Numbered from the stretch's first letter, positions 1-8,829 are shown. The stretch: DNA of 41,379 nt from Candidatus Cloacimonadota bacterium (GCA_021735645.1 JAIPGP010000025.1:1-41379); one strand, 5' to 3'. Notes: generated by a model not told the origin, from the sequence alone. Program-made: numbers and translations.

Positions 1-42
1 AAGCTATAATGTAAACCTTTTTGGTTCTGGCTTGTCCAGGTT

Positions 43-180
43 AGGATTTCACAAATAGCACCAAGTTTCTGGCACAGAATAAGATAGAAAATGATAATAA
101 ATATAAAAAATATTCACTGATCATTTTCTAACTTCTCTGCACTCATCCCGATAAATCGGGATTAGCACTCTTTGCAAAAG
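43..180. repeat. Left arm of contig-terminal inverted repeat
   Basis: Bases 43-144 are the reverse complement of 41278-41379 with a single mismatch (C at 134). The match resumes at 163-180 against 41253-41270. Between the two blocks the left arm has an 18 bp palindrome (145-162, ATCCCGAT-AA-ATCGGGAT) where the right arm has the unrelated 7 bp 41271-41277. The arm itself can fold: AGAAAATGAT (86-95) pairs with ATCATTTTCT (120-129). The right arm ends exactly at the last base of the window, so the repeat may be longer than seen. Confidence 0.95.
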
Positions 181-711
181 CCTAACTCGGATAAACCGAA
201 GCCAATTGAAAGATTATCAACCACGGACGTCACGGACAGCACTGACAATGTAAGAAAAGAACGGATTTATTCTGTAGAGACTATTCAAGTTAAGTGAATG
301 ATATCATTGTAGAATTTCCATTTTGGCTAGATAAAAGTGCGCATATCCATCATATTTATCAATTTTATGGAATTGACTGGCATCCTCCGCCGAAATTTCT
401 CCAGTTTGTTGTTTTCATCTTCACCCTGAAAGGGCGTAACTACGGCAAAGCGGGGCTGTTTCAAAGCCCCATCGTATCAAGACCATTCTGGTCTTGGTCA
501 GGAGACCGTGAAAATTGAAATAAAAGATAAGTTTCTGTATAATAATGTGTTATCTGTTATCTTAAAAAAAATACAGAAACCCAGACCAGGGATGGTCTGG
601 ATACAATAAAGAGGGCTGTGAAACAGCCCCGATTCAAAATCATATTAAGTCCTCACCCTCCCGATCTTGATTAATTGTATTTCCGCGAAGAAGGTTATGA
701 GGCTTGCTGCT
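181..711. other. Gene-poor stretch with repeat fragments and two mirrored hairpin pairs
   Basis: No convincing gene. It holds a CCACGGA-type repeat (219-255), a hairpin pair GGGGCT...AAGCCCC (452-470) plus AAGACCA-TTC-TGGTCTT (479-495), and a second pair in mirrored order: CCAGACCA-GGGA-TGGTCTGG (581-600) plus GGGCTGT-GAA-ACAGCCC (613-629). The two pairs are inverted copies of the same composite, with stems diverged but still pairing. The open frame at 294-518 is made largely of these repeats and is not called. Confidence 0.7.
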
Positions 712-1776
712 CTATTTATCCAGATCAATGAGCTGATAGCTGCTATTGCCTAAACCGAGTTTTTCAGCATATTCAATTTGATCTTTTCCGCTGGTTCCAT
801 TTACAGCAGAGAAGGTGTCATCATGTCCATAAGCTTTATTTACCAGATCAAGGGAGGCTTTTTCCAGAGCGACAATATCTCTGGAAGCCAGAATACCGAT
901 ATCATCAATGAAAGGTGATGCTGCGCGGGCACTGCAATCGCAATCTTTTGATATATTAATCAGCAGATTGATGTAAACCGCAGGGTAGTGCTGAGAGATT
1001 GCACTGGCATATTCCACCAGTCTTTCATTAAAAACATTATTATCCGTACTGCCCCAGGGAACGCGCATTGTAGATGTAGGGCAGGTGCCAATGCACATGC
1101 CACAGCCGATACATTTATCCATGTCGATAACCAGAGGATCCAAAGTGATGGCATTCACAGGGCACTGGCTCACGCACATACCGCAGGAAATGCAGCGGGA
1201 AGCTTTATAGACCGGCATTGAAGAGGCATGCATAGCCATTTTACCTGGAATTGCAGCCAGGCCCATTGCCACGTTTTTGATTGCTCCACCAAATCCGGCT
1301 AAACCATGTCCTTTGAAATGGGAGACTATCACCAGATTATCATAATTATCCAGATGAGTGCCTACATATATTTTATCAAAGTATTTTCCCTTTACTGACA
1401 GCTCTTTTTCTCCTTCAGAATCCAGAATATCAATTGGGGCATAGCCAAACCCGTGTTCTTTTGCCAGATCAATATGAGATTCCGTAATGCGTCTTTTACT
1501 GCGGTAAAGAACATTGGTCTCAATAAAGCTGGCATTGAGCTTTTCCACTAAGGGCTTCAATAGTTCCGGGTCGATGAAATTCTGATTACCGTCTTCTCCA
1601 AAATGTACTTTTATACCTGTTTTTCCCGTAAATTCAGTATCTAAGCTATTAAATACATGCAAAACTCCTGCAGGAGAAATATCCGAGGTGAAATATACTG
1701 GTGATTTTTCCTTACTGTTCGCTGCAAGGCAGAATATTAATAATATTATTATTCCCAGCCAGATAAAAATTTTCAT
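712..1776 (-). CDS. DUF362 family protein with two [4Fe-4S] ferredoxin motifs, exported
   Basis: The 354-residue protein begins with a hydrophobic signal or anchor (about residues 4-19), followed by a DUF362-type domain and a 2x[4Fe-4S] ferredoxin insert. The cysteine motifs are [12 protein letters not shown] (195-206) and [12 protein letters not shown] (222-233), each a full CxxCxxCxxxCP. The segment around [17 protein letters not shown] (152-168) is typical of DUF362. A good ribosome-binding site (GGAGGA) lies 6 nt before the ATG. The family's reaction is not established; electron transfer is inferred from the clusters. The N-terminal hydrophobic stretch suggests export or membrane anchoring, but Phe precedes the Cys in LIFC, so a lipobox is unlikely. 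It is a single-gene unit, transcribed away from the arsR operon. Confidence 0.85.
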   Translation of the reverse strand: MKIFIWLGIIILLIFCLAANSKEKSPVYFTSDISPAGVLHVFNSLDTEFTGKTGIKVHFGEDGNQNFIDPELLKPLVEKLNASFIETNVLYRSKRRITESHIDLAKEHGFGYAPIDILDSEGEKELSVKGKYFDKIYVGTHLDNYDNLVIVSHFKGHGLAGFGGAIKNVAMGLAAIPGKMAMHASSMPVYKASRCISCGMCVSQCPVNAITLDPLVIDMDKCIGCGMCIGTCPTSTMRVPWGSTDNNVFNERLVEYASAISQHYPAVYINLLINISKDCDCSARAASPFIDDIGILASRDIVALEKASLDLVNKAYGHDDTFSAVNGTSGKDQIEYAEKLGLGNSSYQLIDLDK

Positions 1777-2222
1777 GCTTTCCTCCAGATTAATTTGCTC
1801 ATCTATATGGATTTTATTTTTTCCGATTTAAATTAAAGCTGTCAAATAATAAAATTCTACGAAGTCACTGAAGTGACTACACCTCGCACAATATAACGAC
1901 CACCAGATGAATCTGGTGGTTAATGAGAGTGGTGTTTGCCGTGAAAAAGCGGTGCGGCATGAAGGTGGGACGAGAACTACGAGCAGTTATCTAATCTATT
2001 ACAAATTATATCCTGAAAATGTTTAGCAGTTCTCCTAAAAATGCTTAATCGGGGACGATTAAGCTACGTAAAAATGTTTAATCGGGGGCGATTAAGCTAC
2101 GTAAGTACACCTGTATTGAAATCAGGTGATAATGGTCGTTATCTGCGCCCCACTTGGAAATACCCGGCGGTGCACGTCTAACTTAGCAGGGGAATGATGA
2201 AGTGAGAGCAAAAAAAGCTTGA
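1777..2222. repeat. Intergenic cluster of perfect short palindromes
   Basis: This spacer holds at least five hairpins: AGTCACT-GA-AGTGACT (1863-1878), ACCACCAGAT-GA-ATCTGGTGGT (1899-1920), GCTTAATCG-GGGA-CGATTAAGC (2043-2064) with a tandem near-copy one 33 bp unit later (2074-2105), and CACCTG...CAGGTG (about 2108-2128). The motif GGTCGTTAT beside the last one recurs inverted at about 1891-1902, so the group is framed by an inverted repeat. No gene is visible. Confidence 0.75.
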
Positions 2223-2248
2223 CCTATTTGGTTATTTAGCCAAATAGG
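2223..2248. promoter_or_regulatory. Palindromic operator in front of arsR
   Basis: A perfect inverted repeat, CCTATTTGG (2223-2231), 8 nt spacer, CCAAATAGG (2240-2248), lies 35 nt before the arsR start codon. A TTGACC hexamer (2219-2224) overlaps its left arm and TATATT (2250-2255) follows its right arm. Neither spacing is ideal: 25 nt from TTGACC to TATATT, or 16 nt if TTGGTT at 2228-2233 is the -35. Size, symmetry and place fit an ArsR/SmtB dimer site, so autoregulation is inferred. Confidence 0.75.
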
Positions 2249-2282
2249 TTATATTGTATTTATTAATAGATAAGGAGTGATT

Positions 2283-2618
2283 ATGGCGGAGCATAAATGT
2301 GGTTGCAGCAGCGGCGGCGGATGTCAATGTGATAGTTATGAGCAGGAGGCGGGGATATTTAAGGCGATGGGTCATCCTTCGCGTTTGCAGATGATCATGG
2401 CACTGGCGGAGGGCCGCAGATGCGTATGTGAATTACAGGAACTTGTAGGCTCAGATATATCTACAGTATCACGTCATTTGAATGTATTGAAAGATCATGG
2501 GATAGTGAGTTTTCAGAAAGAGGGTAATTATTATTATTACCGATTACTGATGCCTTGTGTACTTGATTTTGTGAATTGTATCAGTAAAGAGAGGGGCTGC
2601 CAGTGTTCACCTGGTTAG
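2283..2618 (+). CDS. arsR: ArsR/SmtB-family metalloregulator
   Basis: This 111-residue winged-helix repressor has the As(III)-type metal site Cys-Val-Cys at 47-49 (RCVCELQEL, compare the ELCVC motif of ArsR), followed by the recognition helix DISTVSRHLNVLKDHG. It is unusually cysteine-rich (10 Cys), with a CGC...CQC cluster at residues 6-16 and CQC at 106-108. The start is the ATG at 2283, because AAGGAG (2272-2277) sits 5 nt before it; the upstream in-frame GTG at 2277 lies inside that ribosome-binding site. The gene leads a six-gene operon and its stop overlaps the next start. It most likely represses the operon until arsenite or a similar thiophile binds. The metal is inferred from the CVC motif only. 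Confidence 0.92.
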   Translation: MAEHKCGCSSGGGCQCDSYEQEAGIFKAMGHPSRLQMIMALAEGRRCVCELQELVGSDISTVSRHLNVLKDHGIVSFQKEGNYYYYRLLMPCVLDFVNCISKERGCQCSPG

Positions 2619-3568
2619 AGAATCTTGTCTGGCTGCTGGTAGAAGACGTATTTGGCCTGGCACGGGGTAGCAATCTGGCAGGTAGTGTCCATTTTTTTAT
2701 CTATGATGTAATCAAGATCTTGATCTTATTATCTTTAATGATCTTTTTGATCTCTTATGTGCGGAGCTATTTTCAGACGGAGCGAACCCGAAAGATAGTA
2801 AGCAAATTCAAGGGTATCCAGGCGAATTTCATGGCGTCGCTTCTGGGCATAGTAACGCCATTTTGTTCATGTTCATCAGTGCCTTTATTTATAGGATTTG
2901 TGGAAGGCGGGATACCATTGGGAGTCACCTTTTCATTTTTGATCACCTCACCAATAGTGAATGAGGCGGCATTTGTGATCCTGCTGGCATCATTTGGGAT
3001 CAAGACTGCAGGGTTATATGTTCTGTGTGGAGTATTGATCGGGACATTAGGAGGCTATTTGATCGGCAGGTTGAAGCTGGAAAGATATGTAGAAGAATAT
3101 GTGTGGAAGCTGCAGATGGGAGCAGGTGGTGAGATTGAGCAGAATCAGAAGGAGCGTCTGGATTTTGCCTGGTCACAACTCCGGGAGATCGTAGGTAGGA
3201 TCTGGATATATTTACTGATCGGAATCGGTATAGGGGCAGCAATTCATGGCTGGGCACCGGAGGCGATACTGGCTCGTTATGCGGGCCCGGAAAATCCACT
3301 GGCAGTGATAGTGGCGGTAATATGCGGTATTCCGTTATATTCCAATGCTTTGGGTGCGATACCCATAGCTGAGGCGTTGATCGGAAAAGGCGTAGGGCTG
3401 GGGACAGCGCTGGCATTTTTGATGGCAGTGACAGCATTATCATTACCGGAGATGATCATTCTGCGAAAAGTGATCAAGGTGAAGCTGATTGCTGCTTTTC
3501 TGGTAATAACCGGCATTGGAATAATTCTGGTTGGATATTTATTTAATGGGATATATCAATATTTATAA
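2603..3568 (+). CDS. COG0701/DUF318 permease, ArsP-like
   Basis: A 321-residue polytopic membrane protein. It carries the family hallmark TPFCSCSSVPLFIGFVEGG (about residues 86-104) and the second conserved block NALGAIPIAEALIGKG near 250-265, in the two-half layout of the COG0701 permeases. Members include ArsP, which exports trivalent organoarsenicals. The CSCSS motif is a plausible thiol site for metalloid. Translation starts at a GTG that overlaps the end of arsR by 16 nt, with AGAGGGG upstream, which indicates translational coupling. Control by ArsR and pairing with a small CxxC thioredoxin support a metalloid efflux role, but the substrate is not shown by the sequence. Confidence 0.88.
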   Translation: MFTWLENLVWLLVEDVFGLARGSNLAGSVHFFIYDVIKILILLSLMIFLISYVRSYFQTERTRKIVSKFKGIQANFMASLLGIVTPFCSCSSVPLFIGFVEGGIPLGVTFSFLITSPIVNEAAFVILLASFGIKTAGLYVLCGVLIGTLGGYLIGRLKLERYVEEYVWKLQMGAGGEIEQNQKERLDFAWSQLREIVGRIWIYLLIGIGIGAAIHGWAPEAILARYAGPENPLAVIVAVICGIPLYSNALGAIPIAEALIGKGVGLGTALAFLMAVTALSLPEMIILRKVIKVKLIAAFLVITGIGIILVGYLFNGIYQYL

Positions 3569-3582
3569 GGAGAAGATTAATA

Positions 3583-3861
3583 ATGGAAATCAAGATCTTA
3601 GGAAGTGGCTGTAAAAAGTGTCATCAACTTGAGAAGAATGTGCGTGATACCGTAGAGAAGCTGCAGTTAGTTGCAGATATCGAGCATGTGACAGATATAG
3701 AGAGGATAATCGGATATGGAGTGATGAGCACCCCTGCACTGGTGGTGGATAATAAAGTAGTATCTACTGGAAAGGTATTAAAGGATAAGGAACTGGAGAG
3801 AGTTTTCATGAGAAGTGAGAAGAAATGTAATCAGACCAGGGATGGTCTGGGTACGCAGTAA
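3583..3861 (+). CDS. Small thioredoxin-fold protein (thioredoxin_3 type)
   Basis: 92 residues. GSGCKKCHQLE gives the redox CxxC at Cys10 and Cys13, and MSTPALV supplies the cis-Pro at residue 51. This matches the compact glutaredoxin-like group often encoded beside COG0701 permeases. It is cytoplasmic (no signal) and could reduce the permease substrate or pass electrons to the CcdA-like protein encoded next. Odd: the last ten residues (83-92, NQTRDGLGTQ) are encoded by a copy of the intergenic hairpin repeat (3829-3858), so the native C-terminus has been extended or replaced. The fold should be complete before that point. Confidence 0.9.
   Translation: MEIKILGSGCKKCHQLEKNVRDTVEKLQLVADIEHVTDIERIIGYGVMSTPALVVDNKVVSTGKVLKDKELERVFMRSEKKCNQTRDGLGTQ
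3824..3861. repeat. Hairpin repeat forming the 3' end of the thioredoxin gene
   Basis: CAGACCA (3832-3838), GGGA, TGGTCTG (3843-3849), then GGTACGCAG. The left flank AATGTAATCAGA and right flank GGTACGCA also surround the hairpins at 30156 and 30891, and 581-600 has the same stem. Here the element lies inside an open frame and supplies the stop region. Confidence 0.85.
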
Positions 3862-3884
3862 TAATTAATCGGGAGAAAAGAAAG

Positions 3885-4580
3885 ATGCTGGAAAATATTG
3901 CGACGGCACTATATGGCTCGCCGGTAAGTGCGATACTTGCCTCATTTATCTGGGGGATTTTTAGCGTATTGCTAAGTCCCTGTCATTTATCGAGCATTCC
4001 TCTGGTGATAGGCTATATAAACCGTCAGGAAGGACTAAAGCCTCGGGACGGATTTCTGATCGGGTTGTTTTTTTCCTTAGGAATACTGGTTACCTTAGTG
4101 TTGATAGCCATTTTATCTTTTCTGGTGGGGATTCTACTGGGTCCGGTGCAGCTAATTTTTCAGATATTTGTGAGTTTACTGTTATTTTTAGCCGGTTTGT
4201 ATTTTCTGGAACTGCTGCCTTTCAATATAGGCATGGAAATGATCGACCGGGGGATAACAAAACACCGTTACTGGAATGGATTTTATCTGGGTATCTTATT
4301 AGGAGTAGGGCTGGGAGTATGTGCTCTGGCATTTATGGCACCAGTGCTGAGCATCAGCATCAGTAGTTTTGAGAGCATGCCCCTATTCAGTATTGGACTG
4401 GTAATGGCATTTATAATAGGGCATTGCGGTATAATCGCCGGGGCGGGAGGATTTCTGGAATTGATCAAGAAGCTTTTGCGTTGGAATAATCAGTCATCCG
4501 GCACAACGTATATCCGTAAGATCAGCGGTATAATACTGATAATAGCCGGGATATTCAATGTGCTAAAAAATGTATTTTAA
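3885..4580 (+). CDS. CcdA/DsbD-beta-like transmembrane thiol transporter
   Basis: 231 residues with about six membrane segments. The two redox cysteines of the family are visible: Cys33 in LSPCHLSSIP and Cys146 in GVGLGVCALAFMAPVL. CcdA-type proteins carry reducing equivalents from cytoplasmic thioredoxin to an exported thioredoxin. The flanking genes encode exactly such partners: a cytoplasmic CxxC protein upstream and an exported one downstream. Another possible role is cytochrome c maturation, but no heme gene lies nearby, so a dedicated role in this operon is more likely. Confidence 0.88.
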   Translation: MLENIATALYGSPVSAILASFIWGIFSVLLSPCHLSSIPLVIGYINRQEGLKPRDGFLIGLFFSLGILVTLVLIAILSFLVGILLGPVQLIFQIFVSLLLFLAGLYFLELLPFNIGMEMIDRGITKHRYWNGFYLGILLGVGLGVCALAFMAPVLSISISSFESMPLFSIGLVMAFIIGHCGIIAGAGGFLELIKKLLRWNNQSSGTTYIRKISGIILIIAGIFNVLKNVF

Positions 4581-4592
4581 AGGAGACAAGAG

Positions 4593-4916
4593 ATGAGGAT
4601 GTTAGCGGAATTTTTTCCTGAGTTTAGTGAGAAGTTATCAGAGCTTGATACTTTATATGAATCCAGTCGCAGTATTGATGAGAAGACATATCAATTCATT
4701 TGTTTTGCCTTATCGATCAAGTCAAGGTCAAAGCCTTGTGTATTAAAGCATTTTAAGGGAGCTTTAGAAGCTGGTGCCACAGTGCAGGAGCTGAGTTATA
4801 TTCTGGCGCTGGTGATGCGGGAGGCAGCGGGAGCAGATGACTGCTGGACGCATGATGTGATTGGAGACTGGAAGGAAATATTAAAAAACAACGTGAAATG
4901 CACGTGTGAGGTGTGA
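4593..4916 (+). CDS. Carboxymuconolactone decarboxylase/AhpD-like protein, monothiol
   Basis: 107 residues with an AhpD-like alpha-helical core: SRSKPCVLKHFKGALEAGAT (44-63) followed by the VQELSYILALVMREAAGA helix. The family's CxxCxxxH site is reduced to SxxCxxxH (Ser46, Cys49, His53), so it cannot form the usual internal disulfide. Other cysteines (Cys37, Cys84, Cys103, Cys105) could substitute. A GGAG site precedes the ATG. A redox or peroxide-related role with the neighbouring thioredoxins is inferred. It lacks the features needed to call a true decarboxylase. Confidence 0.8.
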   Translation: MRMLAEFFPEFSEKLSELDTLYESSRSIDEKTYQFICFALSIKSRSKPCVLKHFKGALEAGATVQELSYILALVMREAAGADDCWTHDVIGDWKEILKNNVKCTCEV

Positions 4917-4918
4917 TA

Positions 4919-5320
4919 ATGAGAAAGCTGATATTATTAATAATATTATGTACAGTGACAGGTCTTTTATGGTCAGAAGAAGTTATAGAGCCGGAAATAG
5001 TCAGTCTGGATAGTCAAGTGGTATTGAAGCCGGAGGTAACATTTCTGGAATTTGGATCGACGACCTGCATACCGTGTAAGATGATGGAAGAGGTGATGGA
5101 CGAGGTTCGCTCTGCATATTCTGAACAGGTGGAAGTGGTATTCCACAATGTAAATGAGGAGCGGGAACTAGCGGTAGAATATGGGATCAAGATGATCCCA
5201 ACCCAGATATTTCTTGACAGGGAGGGCAAGGAATTCCATCGTCATGTAGGATATTATCCCAGCGAAGAAATCGGCAAGGTTTTATTAGAAAGAGGGATTA
5301 AGCCGGTAGTAAAAGAATAA
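4919..5320 (+). CDS. Exported thioredoxin-like protein
   Basis: 133 residues: a signal peptide (hydrophobic 4-17, cleavage probably near residue 19), then a thioredoxin fold with STTCIPCKMM (Cys50, Cys53) and IPTQIF (cis-Pro94). The ATG at 4919 is preferred over the GTG at 4913 because GAGGTG (4908-4913) sits 5 nt upstream and the signal then starts MRK. As the last gene of the ars-type operon it is the likely periplasmic acceptor of electrons from the CcdA-like protein. Its final target is unknown; the exported domain of the permease or misoxidised thiols are candidates. Confidence 0.88.
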   Translation: MRKLILLIILCTVTGLLWSEEVIEPEIVSLDSQVVLKPEVTFLEFGSTTCIPCKMMEEVMDEVRSAYSEQVEVVFHNVNEERELAVEYGIKMIPTQIFLDREGKEFHRHVGYYPSEEIGKVLLERGIKPVVKE

Positions 5321-5438
5321 TTACGAGAAAAATATTATCTTCGGGGGAATATTAGGCAGGTATACTGTAAGTAATGGAATGAATTATGCTTAAATAACGG
5401 GGTATGAGAAAAGAATAGAAATTAATCGGAGGGTAAGG

Positions 5439-8400
5439 ATGAAAAAATCATTACTTGTTTTACTCACAATTTTCTTAACCTTGGTAATACATGCTGAGGT
5501 AATAGAGATTAATGGCAGTGGACTGAATGTAAACGTGCTCAGTTCAGATGAAGGCGTAAGTGTATTAGCGTTGGAATTAGGCAGTTTTAATCGTGAAGCA
5601 GTCACGATTAATGGAGAAATGTGGTGGCGTGTAGGACTTGCAGGAGAAAGTCGCACCCAGACTGCGGGCAGCCCGGAAGTGGCACGAATCGTCCGAAATC
5701 TGGCAATCTCAGATGCCGGCTTAATGGAAGTGGAAGTGCTGTCCAGCGAATATGTGGAATATGAAATGTCAATAGCTCCCAGCCGGGGAATCATGTCGCG
5801 TAGTATAGATCCCGCAACAGTACCTTTTGAGTTTGGAGCGGACTATGAGGAAGACAGTTTTTATCCGGAAAACATAGCAAGTTTACAGACACCTTACATC
5901 TTTCGTGATGTACGTGGAATAGGTGTAAATATCATGCCCATGCAGTATAATCCTGTAAGCGGAGTATTGCGGGTGTACACAAATGTGACTTTGTCAGTAG
6001 CGAATATAGGCAGAGATACAGTGAATATCAAAGAGAACCGCAGCAGTTTCCGGCCGGAATTTGTGAAGTTATATGAGCGGGAGTTTATAAACTGGTCAGA
6101 ATACCTGTCATCAACGCGTTATGATCAGATAGCTGAAACAGCGGGTCGGATGATAGTGATCAGTTATCCTGATTTCATGGACGAGATGCAGCCTTTTGTG
6201 GACTGGAAGAATCAGAAAGGGATAGCAACAACACTTGAAGATGTAAGTGTGATAGGAAATAATTCGACCAGTATTCAGAATTTCATCACCACAGAATATG
6301 AAGCCGGAGATGGGCTTGTCTGGATTTTATTAGTAGGCGATGCTAATCAGGTAGCCACCAAGGCATATTCAGGAGCTGGAGGCGACCCGCAATATACTTA
6401 TCTGGAAGGCAATGATAATTATTCCGAGATATTTATCGGCAGATTTTCGGCAGAGACAGAGTCGCAGGTAGAGACCCAGGTAGAGCGGAGTATCTATTAT
6501 GAACGCGATGTAGTAGATGGAGACTGGATGCAGAAGGGAGTGGGTATAGCCTCCTCTCAGGGTTCTGGACAGGGTCATTATGGCGAAGCGGATTATACTC
6601 ATATAGGTTATATCCGTGATGATCTGCTGGATTATGGTTATCTGGAAGTAGATGAGATATATGATACTAATGGCGGCAATGCCACTATGGTGGCAAATGC
6701 CTTGAATGAAGGTCGTGGAATAATAAATTACTGCGGTCATGGTTCAAATACAACCTGGGTTTCAACCGGATTTTCTAATACACATGTGAATGCACTCACC
6801 AATGATTATATGCTTCCTATTATAAATTCCATTGCCTGTGTGAACGGTAATTTCACGAGTACGACGTGTTTTGCCGAAGCCTGGATGCGTGCTACCAATG
6901 GCGATGCACCTACGGGAGCAACAGCAATATTTGCCTCATCGATCAATCAGAGCTGGGCACCGCCCATGTATGCCCAGGATGAATCTATAGATCTAATGAT
7001 AGCCGAAGAATTAAACACTTTGGGCGGATTATGGTTCAATGGAGTATCTTATATGCTGGATGAGAGTGGAGATGATGCCATGGCTAAGACCTGGCATATA
7101 TTTGGAGATCCATCTCTGCAGATACGGACAATGGAGCCAGTTGCCATGGAGATAGAGCATCTTCCCACAGCTTTTATTGGTTTACCTGAATTTGAAGTTG
7201 CTACAGATGCCCCCAATGCCATGTATTGCCTGAGTTATGATGGAATGATGATAGATAATGGTTATGCTGATGAGAATGGCGACTTTGTGATAGATATGAC
7301 CAATGCTCCGGCTATGCCGGCAGATCTGGAATTAACTATAACAGCGTATAATAAGATAAGTTCAGAAGAAATAATTCAGTTATTACCTAATGATGGTCCT
7401 TATATGTTGTTGCATTCCTTTGAAATAGACAGTAATGGCGATGAGGTGATAGATGCCGGAGAGACGGTGAATGTGAGTCTTAATATAGAGAATCTGGGGA
7501 GCGAGCAGGCAACCAATACAGTATTGAGCCTGACAATAGATGACCCATATATCACAGTGACAGACGGCGAAGAAGTATTGGGAGATGTAGCATCATCAAC
7601 ATTACTTAATCTGGCAGACATTTTTAGTTTTGAAGTTTCAGATGCGATCAATTTCGGTCATCCTTTCGAGGTGACTTTCACGATAAGCTGTGATGAAGCT
7701 GAGTGGGTGGAAGCTTATGTTCTGGCGAGTTATGCTCCTCCGGGATTATGGATAACGCCAGAAGATTTGAGTTTTGAAATTATACAGGGCGAACGCGAAA
7801 GCAGCCAATTAGAAATATCTAATTACTCTGATGAGCCGGTATATTATTCATTACGGACAGAAGCGGTATCCAATCGCAGCATAGAAGGCTCATTTGTGGA
7901 GTGTAGTACGCATCATTTTGAGCCGGGCGAGGTAGTAACCTGGGTATTCAGCGTCACGAATAACAGTGTAGATGACGAATGGATAGAAGGCTTAATGATA
8001 AATTTCCCTGCGGGAGTGAACGTGGTTACTGTCAGTGATTTCATTGGCGGCACAGGTGGACCTCTGGAATGGGACGGAGTAAGTGGAGAAGGAGTGGAAA
8101 TCAACTGGTTTGGCACAACCCCGAGTGGATATGGCAGATTGCGAGATGGCGAGACGGCAGTAAGTGAAATCAGTGTAGAGATCAGTGCTGGATTCACGGG
8201 TGAATTAGCTCTGGAATGGCGTTTAAATGGAGATGGCTATGGTCTGGAGCCCCATGATCTGTTTGGTGAGATAGTACTTGAATACCCGTTAAGCTGGGTA
8301 GAATTAAGCGAAATAGAAGGGGAACTGGGCTACGGAGAAGCTGCCATAATAGAAGTAACTGTTGATACAGAGGAACTTACCGTGGGCATTCATCAGTGTG

Positions 8401-8771
8401 AAATAGTGATCACAGATAATCGTCTGGAAACTCGAATTCCTTTAACTGTGGAAGTATTAGAAGCAAACGGGACAGATGACACAGATATCACTGAGGCAGC
8501 TGGTTTATTGGGGAATTATCCCAATCCATTCAATCCTGAGACTGAAATCCGGTTCCTGATGCCAGAATCCGGGGATGTGAGTCTGACAATCTACAATGTG
8601 AGAGGTCAGGTTGTGAAAACAATTTCTCTGGCAGGTATTTCAGCAGGAGAACACAGTGTCATCTGGAAGGGAGTTGACCAGACCGGCAGAGCTGTGAGCA
8701 GTGGGGTATATTTTTGTAAATTCAGTACCAGCGATTATACAACGACGAAAAAGATGGTATTAATGAAGTAA
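5439..8771 (+). CDS. Secreted gingipain-like C25 cysteine protease with C-terminal sorting domain
   Basis: 1110 residues. In order: signal peptide (1-19); gingipain-type propeptide (about 20-230); C25 catalytic domain from about 234 to 570 with catalytic His434 in NYCGHGSNTTW and Cys467 in NSIACVNGNF; a CARDB/Ig-like module starting at SFEIDSNGDEVIDAGETVNV (about 658); a further beta-rich region; and a C-terminal FlgD-Ig-like/type A sorting domain beginning LGNYPNPFNPETEIRF (Tyr1027) and ending VYFCKF...KKMVLMK. The last domain is the signal used by type IX secretion in the FCB group, so surface display or release is expected. No T9SS component is in the window. GGAGGG precedes the ATG, and a terminator follows, so the gene is probably its own unit. 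Confidence 0.93.
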   Translation: MKKSLLVLLTIFLTLVIHAEVIEINGSGLNVNVLSSDEGVSVLALELGSFNREAVTINGEMWWRVGLAGESRTQTAGSPEVARIVRNLAISDAGLMEVEVLSSEYVEYEMSIAPSRGIMSRSIDPATVPFEFGADYEEDSFYPENIASLQTPYIFRDVRGIGVNIMPMQYNPVSGVLRVYTNVTLSVANIGRDTVNIKENRSSFRPEFVKLYEREFINWSEYLSSTRYDQIAETAGRMIVISYPDFMDEMQPFVDWKNQKGIATTLEDVSVIGNNSTSIQNFITTEYEAGDGLVWILLVGDANQVATKAYSGAGGDPQYTYLEGNDNYSEIFIGRFSAETESQVETQVERSIYYERDVVDGDWMQKGVGIASSQGSGQGHYGEADYTHIGYIRDDLLDYGYLEVDEIYDTNGGNATMVANALNEGRGIINYCGHGSNTTWVSTGFSNTHVNALTNDYMLPIINSIACVNGNFTSTTCFAEAWMRATNGDAPTGATAIFASSINQSWAPPMYAQDESIDLMIAEELNTLGGLWFNGVSYMLDESGDDAMAKTWHIFGDPSLQIRTMEPVAMEIEHLPTAFIGLPEFEVATDAPNAMYCLSYDGMMIDNGYADENGDFVIDMTNAPAMPADLELTITAYNKISSEEIIQLLPNDGPYMLLHSFEIDSNGDEVIDAGETVNVSLNIENLGSEQATNTVLSLTIDDPYITVTDGEEVLGDVASSTLLNLADIFSFEVSDAINFGHPFEVTFTISCDEAEWVEAYVLASYAPPGLWITPEDLSFEIIQGERESSQLEISNYSDEPVYYSLRTEAVSNRSIEGSFVECSTHHFEPGEVVTWVFSVTNNSVDDEWIEGLMINFPAGVNVVTVSDFIGGTGGPLEWDGVSGEGVEINWFGTTPSGYGRLRDGETAVSEISVEISAGFTGELALEWRLNGDGYGLEPHDLFGEIVLEYPLSWVELSEIEGELGYGEAAIIEVTVDTEELTVGIHQCEIVITDNRLETRIPLTVEVLEANGTDDTDITEAAGLLGNYPNPFNPETEIRFLMPESGDVSLTIYNVRGQVVKTISLAGISAGEHSVIWKGVDQTGRAVSSGVYFCKFSTSDYTTTKKMVLMK

Positions 8772-8796
8772 GAATTTCTTCCTTGGAAATAAGAAT

Positions 8797-8829
8797 AGCC
8801 TCGTTCTGTAAGGGACGGGGCTTTTTTTT
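8797..8829 (+). terminator. Rho-independent terminator after the C25 protease gene
   Basis: AGCCTCGTTC (8797-8806), loop TGTAAG, GGACGGGGCT (8813-8822), then a run of T to 8829. The RNA stem closes with two G-U pairs. Confidence 0.9.

Noticed and set aside
294-518. Open frame of 74 codons on the plus strand
   Set aside because: It is composed of hairpin repeats (452-495) with no ribosome-binding site and no protein-like pattern.
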